Positions 8,564-20,454 of a stretch of DNA of 64,000 nt are shown here, one piece after another. Position 1 is the first letter of the stretch, and each line of letters starts with the position of its first letter. This DNA is from Terrabacter tumescens (GTDB taxonomy: Bacteria; Actinomycetota; Actinomycetes; Actinomycetales; Dermatophilaceae): contig NZ_BMNZ01000002.1 in assembly GCF_014646815.1 (NCBI RefSeq), positions 623,469 to 687,468 on the forward strand, given 5' to 3'. Below the pieces are notes generated by a model. The model searched no databases and was not told the DNA's origin. It worked only from the letters and a program-made list of their open reading frames with translations. A program made the translations under genes and the position numbers.

Positions 8564-9874
8564 ATGAGCACCAGTGCGGTTCGGAACGACAGCACCGCCT
8601 CGCCCGGCGGCAACCGCTGGGTCATCCTCGTGTGCGCGGTACTCGTGCAGCTCGCCATCGGCTCCGTCTACGCGTGGAGCGTCTTCGCCAAGGCGCTGCA
8701 GAGCGACGCCGCCTTCGGATGGTCGAAGTCGAAGGCCGCGGTGCCCTTCAGCGTCGTCATCGGGATGATCTTCGTCGGCAGCTACGTCGGTGGCCGGCTC
8801 CAGGACGCCCGAGGCCCCCGGGTCGTCGCCATGACGGGCGGGGTCATCTACGCCGTCGGTGTCATCCTCGCGTCCTTCGCCCAGTCGGCCGACTCCTTCT
8901 GGCTGCTCGTCCTCGGCTACGGCGTCATCGGCGGCTTCGGCCTCGGCATGGTCTACATCGTCCCGATCGCCATGCTGCAGAAGTGGTTTCCCGACAAGCC
9001 GGGCCTCATCACCGGCCTCGCCGTGGCCGGCTTCGGGTTCGGCGCGGTGGTCACGGCACCGGTGGGGCAAGCCCTCATCGACCAGTCACCGAGCGTGCCC
9101 ACCAAGGCGTTCCTGTGGCTGGGGATCGGCTACCTCGTCATCCTGCTCGTCTGCACCTCGGTCTTCCGCAACCCCGCGGTCCTGCCCGACGTGACGGGGG
9201 CGACCAGCAAGGACGCACCGAGGGTCGAGAACGGCACGGGCCCGCGCGACTTCACCCCGAGCGAGGCGATGCACACCAAGCAGTGGTACCTCCTCACCGC
9301 CATCCTGACGATGAGTGTCACGGCCGGCATCTCGCTCATCGCCGTCGCCGCTGGCACGGCCACAGATGTGGCCGGCTACTCGACCGCCGCAGCCGCCGCG
9401 CTCGTCGGCGTGCTCGGCCTCTTCAACGGTGCCGGCCGCATCTTCTGGGGCTGGATCTCCGACATGATCGGCAAGATGCCGGCCTTCCTCGGCATCCTCG
9501 GCATCCAGGGCATCTGCCTCCTGCTCATCCCGCACGCGAGCAGCACGGCCCTCTTCGCGGTGCTCGCGGCGCTCGTCTACCTCTGCTACGGCGGGGCGTT
9601 CGGCACGATGCCGTCCACCGCAGGCACGTTCTTCGGGGTGAAGAACGTCGGCGCCATCTACGGGCTGATGCTCATCGGCTGGAGCATCGGCGGTGTCGTG
9701 GGTCCGCTGCTCATCGCGTCGCTCATCGGGAGCGAGAAGGCCTACAACCTCGGCTTCACCGTCATCGGCGTCATCACGCTCGTCGCGCTCGTCCTGCCGC
9801 TCGTGACCAAGAAGCCGCGGCACGAGCCGGCACCGGTCGAGGACCGCCACGGGACTGGCGCGAGCCGCCGGTAG
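8564..9874 (+). CDS. MFS transporter, oxalate/formate antiporter (OFA) family
   Basis: 436 aa with about twelve membrane segments. N-terminal NRWVILVCAVLVQLAIGSVYAWSVF and the later GFGLGMVYIVPIAMLQKWFPDK match the OFA branch of MFS carriers (OxlT-like), which move small carboxylates. ATG start with GAAGGGGAG 5 nt upstream, 34 nt after the NrfD gene on the same strand, so it is probably co-transcribed with the formate dehydrogenase. The context suggests transport of formate or a formate-yielding acid; the substrate is not proven by sequence. Confidence 0.85.
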   Translation: MSTSAVRNDSTASPGGNRWVILVCAVLVQLAIGSVYAWSVFAKALQSDAAFGWSKSKAAVPFSVVIGMIFVGSYVGGRLQDARGPRVVAMTGGVIYAVGVILASFAQSADSFWLLVLGYGVIGGFGLGMVYIVPIAMLQKWFPDKPGLITGLAVAGFGFGAVVTAPVGQALIDQSPSVPTKAFLWLGIGYLVILLVCTSVFRNPAVLPDVTGATSKDAPRVENGTGPRDFTPSEAMHTKQWYLLTAILTMSVTAGISLIAVAAGTATDVAGYSTAAAAALVGVLGLFNGAGRIFWGWISDMIGKMPAFLGILGIQGICLLLIPHASSTALFAVLAALVYLCYGGAFGTMPSTAGTFFGVKNVGAIYGLMLIGWSIGGVVGPLLIASLIGSEKAYNLGFTVIGVITLVALVLPLVTKKPRHEPAPVEDRHGTGASRR

Positions 9875-9882
9875 AACGGCCG

Positions 9883-10281
9883 TCACTCACGCACATCGGC
9901 GGGTCCGGGTGCCAGGGGTAGCCCTGCGGCTGCCCAGGCCTCGACCCCGCCGATGACGTCGGTGGCCCGAGCGAGTCCGACTCCGTGCAGGGAGGCGGCG
10001 GCGAGCGAGCTGCTGTAGCCCTGCCGGCAGATCACGATGACGCGCAGGTCGTCGCGGTCCGCCTCCGGGATCCGGGCCTGGCTCGTGGGGTCGAGCCGCC
10101 ACTCGAGGACCGTGCGGTCGATGACGAGCGCGCCGGGCAGCTCACCCTGTCGGGCGCGCTGCGGTGGCGTGCGCGTGTCGACGAGCAGGGCGCCTGCCCG
10201 GACCTCGCGCCACGCCTGCTCGGGCGACAGCCGCTGCAGGCCTGAGCGGGCCTGCGCCAGCACGTCGTCGACTCGGCTCAT
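9883..10281 (-). CDS. Rhodanese-like sulfurtransferase, coupled to selD
   Basis: 132 aa, a single rhodanese domain. The active-site loop is CRQGYSS near residues 85-91, with catalytic Cys followed by Arg and the Ser-Ser common in small rhodaneses; the N-terminal strand LLVDTRTPPQRARQGELPGA is the usual entry to the fold. ATG 10281 overlaps the TGA of selD (ATGA), so the two are translated together. Single-domain rhodaneses carry persulfide. Coupling to selD suggests it may carry selenium as perselenide for selenophosphate synthesis, an inference from context rather than a motif. An ordinary sulfur role is equally possible. Confidence 0.88.
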   Translation of the reverse strand: MSRVDDVLAQARSGLQRLSPEQAWREVRAGALLVDTRTPPQRARQGELPGALVIDRTVLEWRLDPTSQARIPEADRDDLRVIVICRQGYSSSLAAASLHGVGLARATDVIGGVEAWAAAGLPLAPGPADVRE

Positions 10282-11288
10282 CGCACCTGCAGGACATGCT
10301 CGCCGCGGGGGACGAGCTCGCCGATGACCGTGCCGCCGGGCACCTCGCCGGCGACGAGCAGGCCGCCGCTCGTCTGCGCGTCGGCGAGCAGCAGCAGCTC
10401 GTCGTGGTCGACGGTGGCGTCGAGGTGCGGGCTCACCCAGTCGAGGTTGCGCTGGCTGCCGCCGGGCACGAAGCCGGCTGCAAGCGAGGCCCGCGCCCCG
10501 TCGAGGTAGGGGACCGCGGCCGAGTCGACGACCGCGCTCACGCCCGACGCCCGCGCCAGCTTGTAGAGGTGGCCGAGCAGCCCGAAGCCGGTGACGTCGG
10601 TGGCGGCCCGGATGCCGCGCTCGAGTGCGTCCCGGCACGCGACGTCGTTGAGCGCGGCCATGGAGGCGACGGCCTCGGGGAAGACCTCACCGGTCGCCTT
10701 GTGCCGGTTGTTGAGCACCCCGACGCCCAGCGGCTTGGTCAGGCTGAGCGGCAGCCCCGCCCGGCCGGCGTCGTTGCGCAGCAGGCGATCCGGGTCCGCG
10801 ACGCCCGTGACGGCCATGCCGTACTTCGGCTCGGGGTCGTCGATGCTGTGGCCGCCGGCCACGGGGCACGCGGCGAGCCGAGCGACGTCGAGACCGCCGC
10901 GCAGCACCTCGGCCGCGAGTTCGCGGGGCAGCACGTCACGCGGCCACCCGAGCAGGTTCACGGCGAGCACGGGACGACCGCCCATGGCATAGATGTCGGA
11001 GAGGGCGTTCGCCGCGGCGATGCGCCCCCAGTCGTAGGCGTCGTCGACGACGGGCGTGAAGAAGTCGGCCGTCGCGAGCACCGCCAGGCCGTCGTTGATG
11101 CGTACGGCTGCCGCGTCGTCGCCGTCGTCGAGCCCGACGAGCAGGTTCGCGTCGGCGATCCCGGTCAGCCCGCTCACCATCTCCTCGAGCTCGCCCGGCG
11201 GGATCTTGCACGCGCAGCCGCCGCCGTGGGCGAACTGCGTCAGTCTCACCCGGGTCCCGTCGTGCACCTTGTCCACGCTCGCCGTCAT
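10278..11288 (-). CDS. selD: Selenide, water dikinase (selenophosphate synthase)
   Basis: 336 aa. Makes selenophosphate from selenide and ATP, the selenium donor for SelA. The glycine-rich N-terminal loop GGGCACKIPP carries the catalytic Cys (Cys, not Sec, in this copy) and the Lys two residues after the second Cys; the ATP/Mg-binding region reads GLDDGDDAAAV and TADFFTPVVDD, and ATDVTGFGLLGH is the AIRS-fold signature. ATG 11288 is preferred over GTG 11294 because a TACGGT -10 box ends 6 nt before it, which makes a leaderless start. Divergent from the Sec tRNA, and overlapping the rhodanese gene at its 3' end. Confidence 0.96.
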   Translation of the reverse strand: MTASVDKVHDGTRVRLTQFAHGGGCACKIPPGELEEMVSGLTGIADANLLVGLDDGDDAAAVRINDGLAVLATADFFTPVVDDAYDWGRIAAANALSDIYAMGGRPVLAVNLLGWPRDVLPRELAAEVLRGGLDVARLAACPVAGGHSIDDPEPKYGMAVTGVADPDRLLRNDAGRAGLPLSLTKPLGVGVLNNRHKATGEVFPEAVASMAALNDVACRDALERGIRAATDVTGFGLLGHLYKLARASGVSAVVDSAAVPYLDGARASLAAGFVPGGSQRNLDWVSPHLDATVDHDELLLLADAQTSGGLLVAGEVPGGTVIGELVPRGEHVLQVR

Positions 11289-11294
11289 ACCCAC

Positions 11295-11300
11295 ACCGTA
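11295..11300 (-). promoter_or_regulatory. -10 box for leaderless selD
   Basis: On the minus strand TACGGT is followed by six bases and then ATG of selD, so the predicted transcript starts at or next to the A of the start codon. No convincing -35 hexamer was identified. Confidence 0.5.
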
Positions 11301-11360
11301 GGTCGCCGTATGCCGTGTGCCCCGTCGAGGGGCCGCGCCTCGGGATGGGGACGGGATGGG

Positions 11361-11366
11361 TACGGT
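11361..11366 (+). promoter_or_regulatory. -10 box for selenocysteine tRNA
   Basis: TACGGT ends 7 nt before the first base of the Sec tRNA, so transcription could begin at the mature 5' end. The same hexamer serves the divergent selD, about 60 bp away. Confidence 0.45.
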
Positions 11367-11373
11367 GACCCGT

Positions 11374-11469
11374 GGAGGTGTCTGGGCACCTGGTGGTCCC
11401 CCCGGTCTTCAACACCGGTGAGACCGAGCATCTCGGTCTGGCGGGTTCGATTCCCGTCCACCTCCGCCA
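11374..11469 (+). tRNA. selC: Selenocysteine tRNA, anticodon UCA
   Basis: 96 nt including an encoded CCA end. The acceptor stem pairs GGAGGTG (11374-11380) with CACCTCC (11459-11465), with discriminator G and CCA. The anticodon stem CCGGT/ACCGG holds loop CTTCAAC, giving anticodon TCA at 11409-11411, which reads UGA. A long variable arm (GAGACCGAG with CTCGGTCT, about 11420-11438) and TTCGATT T-loop complete the class II-like tRNA-Sec form. It lies 25 nt before selA. The UCA anticodon plus the extended variable arm makes this secure. Confidence 0.96.
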
Positions 11470-11494
11470 ACGTCCTGCAGGAGAGGAGCCGCGC

Positions 11495-12817
11495 GTGGCG
11501 CAGTCGGACCCGCGTCGGGCGGTCCCACGCACCGACGTGCTGATGGGCCACCCCGACCTCGTCGCCGCCGTGGCCCGGCACGGTGCTGCCACGGTCAAGG
11601 AGGCGGTGCGCTCGGCACAGTCCCTGGCCCGCTCCGGAGAGATCGCGCCGGACGACGTGCTCACGGCGGCGCGCGCGATGCTCCCGTCCCGCAGCACGAC
11701 CCTCCGGCCGCTCCTCAACGCCACCGGCGTCGTCGTGCACACCAACATCGGCCGGGCACCGCTGTCGGACGCCGCCGTCGACGCGGTTGTGGCAGCCGCG
11801 GCCTACCTCGACGTCGAGTACGACACGGCCACCGGAGCGCGCGCCCGTCGCGGGCGCGGGACCCTCGAGGCCCTGCGGGCGGCGGTCCCCGCGGCCGGTG
11901 ACGCGCTCGTCGTCAACAACGGTGCGGCCGCGCTCGTCCTCGCCACCACCGCCCTCGCCGCCGGCCGGGAGGTCCTCGTCAGCCGGGGCGAGATGGTCGA
12001 GATCGGCGACGGCTTCCGCCTGCCCGACCTCATCGCGTCGACGGGCGCGCGGCTCCGCGAGGTCGGCACGACCAACCGCACCCGGCTCGCCGACTACGCC
12101 GACGCCCTCGGACCCGAGACCGGCTGCATCCTCAAGGTGCACCCGAGCAACTTCCGCGTCGAGGGCTTCACGAGCGCCGCGTCGGTGCGCGAGCTCGCGA
12201 CACTGGGCGCGCCGCTCGTCGTCGACATCGGCAGCGGGCTGCTCCACCGCGACGACCTGCTGCCCGACGAGCCCGATGCGACGACGGCGCTCACCGACGG
12301 CGCCACGATCGTCACGGCGAGCGGCGACAAGCTGCTCGGCGGCCCACAGGCCGGTCTCGTCCTCGGCGAGGCCGCCACGGTCGAGCGGCTGCGGCGCCAC
12401 CCCCTCGCGCGGGCGCTGCGCGTCGACAAGCTGACGCTCGCCGCTCTCGAGGCGACCCTGCGCGGACCGGTGCCGCCGGTCACCGACTACCTCCACGTCG
12501 ACCGCGACCGGCTGCGGGCCCGCACCGAGCGGCTGGCCACCGCCGTGTCGGGCGAGGTCGTCGCCGTCGAGGGACGCGTCGGTGGCGGCGGGGCGCCGGG
12601 GCTGCCGCTGCCCGGCTGGGCCGTGGCGCTTCCGGAGGAGTGCGCCGAGCGCCTGAGGCGGGGTCAGCCCGGTGTCGTGGCCCGCGTCGAGCGGGGCCGC
12701 TGCCTCGTCGACCTGCGCTGCGTGCCGCCGGCGCGGGATACCGACGTCGAGCGCGCGATCCTCGCGGTCCGCGCCGTCCTCGACGTCCGTGGCGTCGACC
12801 GGCCGAGCGGCGACTGA
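11495..12817 (+). CDS. selA: L-seryl-tRNA(Sec) selenium transferase
   Basis: 440 aa PLP enzyme that converts Ser-tRNA(Sec) to Sec-tRNA(Sec) using selenophosphate. Visible motifs are LLNATGVVVHTNIGRAPLS near residues 72-90, VNNGAAALVLA in the cofactor domain, and the PLP-lysine region ASGDKLLGGPQAG near residues 272-284. GTG start at 11495 with AGGAG about 10 nt upstream; the open frame extends upstream only through the tRNA, so this start is the sensible one. It is followed after 3 nt by selB. Confidence 0.96.
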   Translation: MAQSDPRRAVPRTDVLMGHPDLVAAVARHGAATVKEAVRSAQSLARSGEIAPDDVLTAARAMLPSRSTTLRPLLNATGVVVHTNIGRAPLSDAAVDAVVAAAAYLDVEYDTATGARARRGRGTLEALRAAVPAAGDALVVNNGAAALVLATTALAAGREVLVSRGEMVEIGDGFRLPDLIASTGARLREVGTTNRTRLADYADALGPETGCILKVHPSNFRVEGFTSAASVRELATLGAPLVVDIGSGLLHRDDLLPDEPDATTALTDGATIVTASGDKLLGGPQAGLVLGEAATVERLRRHPLARALRVDKLTLAALEATLRGPVPPVTDYLHVDRDRLRARTERLATAVSGEVVAVEGRVGGGGAPGLPLPGWAVALPEECAERLRRGQPGVVARVERGRCLVDLRCVPPARDTDVERAILAVRAVLDVRGVDRPSGD

Positions 12818-12820
12818 CCC

Positions 12821-14632
12821 GTGCACGTCATCGCGACCGCCGGCCACGTCGACCACGGCAAGTCCACCTTGGTGCGGGCCCTGACCGGGATCGAACCCGA
12901 CCGGTGGGCCGAGGAGCGCCGCCGGGGCATGACGATCGACCTCGGGTACGCGTGGACGACCCTCGCGTCCGGCGCTGACGTCGCCTTCGTCGACGTGCCC
13001 GGGCACCAACGCTTCATCGGCAACATGCTCGCCGGGCTGGGCCCCGCGCCCGCCGTCATGCTCGTGGTCGCCGCCGACGAGGGCTGGCGCCCCCAGTCGG
13101 CCGAGCACCTCGCGGCCGTCGACGCGCTCGGCATCTCGCGCGGGCTCGTCGTCGTGACACGCAGCGACCTCGCCGATCCCGGTCCCGCGATGGCGGAGGC
13201 GCTCGACCACGTCGGCCGCACCAGCCTCGCCGGCAGTGCCGCGCTCGCGGTTTCGGCGCGCACCGGCGAGGGGCTCGACGCCCTCCGCGGCGCCCTCGAC
13301 GACCTCGTCGGTGCGCTCCCCACCCCCGACCGCGACGGACGCACCCGCCTCTGGGTCGACCGGTCGTTCTCGGTCCGCGGCAGCGGCACCGTCGCCACCG
13401 GCACCCTCGGGGCCGGGACCGTCCGGGTCGGCGACGAGCTCCTCGTGCACCGCGCGAACGGCGCCTCCCACACCGTCACGGTGCGCGGGCTGCAGAGCCT
13501 CGGCCGGACCCACGACGAGGTGCCCGCCGTGGCCCGCGTCGCGGTCAACCTGCGCGGCATCGGGGTCGACGACGTCGCGCGCGGCGACGTGCTGCTGACG
13601 CCACGGGTCTGGCACGTCACGACGTCGCTCGACGTGCGGCTCGTCGGGGCGAAGGCGTCGGGGCCCGGCGGTGTCGCCGCCGAGCGGCTCCCGAACCGCC
13701 TCATGGTCCACGTCGGCACGCTTGCCCTCGAGGCGCGGGTGCGTCCCCTCGGACCGGGCGCGGTGAGGCTGCTCCTGCCGTCGACGCTGCCCCTCGTCGG
13801 CGGCGACCGGGTCGTCCTGCGCGACCCGGGCTCGCGTCACGTCGTCGGCGCGGTCGTCGTCGACGCCGACCCCCCGAGGCTCGACCGGCGGGGCGCCGCA
13901 GCCCGACGGGCAGAGGTCGTCCGGGGCCTCGACGGCGCGCCGGACCTGGCCCGTGAGGTCGCCCGGCGCGGCTGGATGAGGCAGGCCGATGCCGGCTCGC
14001 TCGGCATCACGGTGCCGGCCGGTGAGCGGCCGGCCGAGACCGTCGCGCGCCGGGGTGCCTGGCTCGTCGACGACTCCGCCTGGCAGGACGCAGCCGAGCG
14101 GCTGCGCGCCGCGGTTCAGCGCCGGGCCGACACCACGCCGATCGACCCCGTGCTCGCCCTCGAGGCCGCGCGCGCCGCTGCCGGGGCACCCGATCGTGCC
14201 CTCGTCACCGACCTCGCCGCGGCCGTGGGGCTCGAGGTGCGCGACGGCCGCGTCGGGCTGCCCGGGCGCACCGCAGCCCTCTCGGCCCCCGCCGAGGCCG
14301 CTCTCGGCAGGATCGAGGAACGCCTGCGGCAGCGCCCCTTCACGGCTCCGGAGCAGCACGAGCTCGACGCCGCAGGGCTCGGGCCGCGCGAGCTGGCCGC
14401 CGCCGAGGGCACCGGCCGCATCCTGCGCCTGCCCGGCGACGTGGTCCTGCTCCCCAACGCGCCGGCCCTCGCGATGCGCGAGCTCGCGGCGCTCCCGCAG
14501 CCGTTCACGACGAGCGACGCCCGCCAGGCGCTCGACAGCACGCGCCGCATCGTCATCCCGCTGCTCGAGCACCTCGACCGCCGCGGATGGACGCGACGTC
14601 TCGACGGCTCGCACCGCGAGGTCGCCCGCTGA
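12821..14632 (+). CDS. selB: Selenocysteine-specific elongation factor
   Basis: 603 aa GTPase that carries Sec-tRNA(Sec) to UGA codons flagged by a SECIS. G1 motif GHVDHGKST lies at residues 5-13, the G2/G3 region includes RRGMTIDLGYAW and VDVPGHQRFI, and the EF-Tu-like barrel domains follow. The C-terminal 200 residues contain winged-helix repeats used for SECIS binding (for example PFTTSDARQALDSTRRIVIPLL near the end, typical of SelB domain IV). GTG start 3 nt after selA. Its only visible client here is the formate dehydrogenase. A hairpin terminator follows directly. Confidence 0.96.
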   Translation: MHVIATAGHVDHGKSTLVRALTGIEPDRWAEERRRGMTIDLGYAWTTLASGADVAFVDVPGHQRFIGNMLAGLGPAPAVMLVVAADEGWRPQSAEHLAAVDALGISRGLVVVTRSDLADPGPAMAEALDHVGRTSLAGSAALAVSARTGEGLDALRGALDDLVGALPTPDRDGRTRLWVDRSFSVRGSGTVATGTLGAGTVRVGDELLVHRANGASHTVTVRGLQSLGRTHDEVPAVARVAVNLRGIGVDDVARGDVLLTPRVWHVTTSLDVRLVGAKASGPGGVAAERLPNRLMVHVGTLALEARVRPLGPGAVRLLLPSTLPLVGGDRVVLRDPGSRHVVGAVVVDADPPRLDRRGAAARRAEVVRGLDGAPDLAREVARRGWMRQADAGSLGITVPAGERPAETVARRGAWLVDDSAWQDAAERLRAAVQRRADTTPIDPVLALEAARAAAGAPDRALVTDLAAAVGLEVRDGRVGLPGRTAALSAPAEAALGRIEERLRQRPFTAPEQHELDAAGLGPRELAAAEGTGRILRLPGDVVLLPNAPALAMRELAALPQPFTTSDARQALDSTRRIVIPLLEHLDRRGWTRRLDGSHREVAR

Positions 14633-14635
14633 GCC

Positions 14636-14663
14636 ACACGGCATACGCCCTCGTATGCCGTGT
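14636..14663. terminator. Perfect 12-bp hairpin after selB
   Basis: ACACGGCATACG (14636-14647) and CGTATGCCGTGT (14652-14663) are perfect reverse complements around a 4-nt CCCT loop, starting 3 nt after the selB stop. No U-run follows, which is common in actinobacterial terminators. The stem contains the overrepresented GGCATAC/GTATGCC heptamer on both arms, so it may also be a dispersed extragenic element. Confidence 0.7.
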
Positions 14664-14745
14664 CGCGGACAAGCGGGACCGAAGGCCCTGCCCGTGACGC
14701 CCGCCCCACGACAGGCTGGGGTGACAGAGGGAGAGGTGGAGAGCC

Positions 14746-15194
14746 ATGGGCGAGGTCGCGGGCGAGGAGCGCACGGCACCGGGACGCATCGTCGTGGGGG
14801 TCGACGGCTCCGAGTCGTCGAAGCACGCGCTGCGCTGGGCGGCGCGCCTCGCCGCGGCCGACGGGAGCCGCGTCGAGGCGGTCACGGCGTGGGACCACCG
14901 CAGTCCTTCAACGCGCCGGTGGACGTCGGCTGGCGTCCTGACGTGGACGCCGACACCGTGCTGAGGGAGACGCTGGACGAGGTGTTCGGCGGCCACCGGC
15001 CGGAGGGGCTCCAGCCCGAGGTGGTGCACGGATCCGCCCGGACCGTGCTCATCGAGGCGAGTCGGGGCGCCTCGCTCCTCGTCGTGGGCAGTCGCGGGCA
15101 CGGCGGATTCGCCGGGCTGCTGCTCGGGTCTGTGAGCTCGGCGTGCTCGGAGCACGCGCACTGCCCGGTGCTCGTCTTCCACGACCGCGACTGA
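14746..15194 (+). pseudogene. Universal stress protein (UspA family), frameshifted
   Basis: From ATG 14746 the sequence reads MGEVAGEERTAPG then RIVVGVDGSESSKHALRWA, the UspA N-terminal strand and first helix. After VTAWDH (about 14897) the frame turns to nonsense and stops at 14964. The next frame picks up at PQSFNAPVDVGWRPDVDADT and runs to 15194, ending with the UspA ATP-loop motif VVGSRGHGGFAGLLLGSVS and HCPVLVF. Restoring one C near 14897-14902 would give WDHPQSFN and a continuous protein of about 149 aa. RBS GAGAGGTGGAG is good. Either a recent inactivation or a 1-bp sequence error. Confidence 0.85.
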
Positions 15195-15251
15195 CGCCGT
15201 CCCGGGCAGGGCGGGGAGGGCCTGCCCGGGACGACGCCGGCGGGCCTTGCT

Positions 15252-15287
15252 GGGGACGTCGCCGGGGACGTCGCCGGGGACGTCGCA
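15252..15287. repeat. Three tandem copies of a 12-bp unit upstream of lhr
   Basis: GGGGACGTCGCC is repeated three times in a row (last copy ends in A). Each unit contains the palindrome GACGTC. It lies about 47 bp before the lhr start in the otherwise unremarkable 139-bp gap after the stress-protein gene. Confidence 0.8.
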
Positions 15288-15333
15288 GTGGCCTCACTGG
15301 GGGATGTCGGTGCGGGATGGCAGGCTGACCCCG

Positions 15334-20265
<4,932 letters not shown>

Positions 20266-20454
20266 CTCGTGCCGCCGGTGCCCGTCAAAGCACGAATCAT
20301 GTTGACAAGGTGGGTGATCGGCGCCATCGGAACATGCGTCTGAGCTCACAGCAGCCTCCCATTCGGCGTTCAGGAGCCCGCTCGTGGTGTCACGCTGGCA
20401 GGCAGAGGGCGTGACCGGGGACGCGCCGACGGTCAGTGGTGAAGAGACTGGGTG

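Noticed and set aside
11285-14779. Antisense frame of about 1160 codons across selA and selB
   Set aside because: Same reason: a shadow of two strongly supported genes on the plus strand, and it would run through the Sec tRNA.
20302-20330. TTGACA at 20302-20307 as a promoter for the multicopper oxidase
   Set aside because: No acceptable -10 hexamer lies 16-19 bp downstream, and the start is a further 120 bp away.
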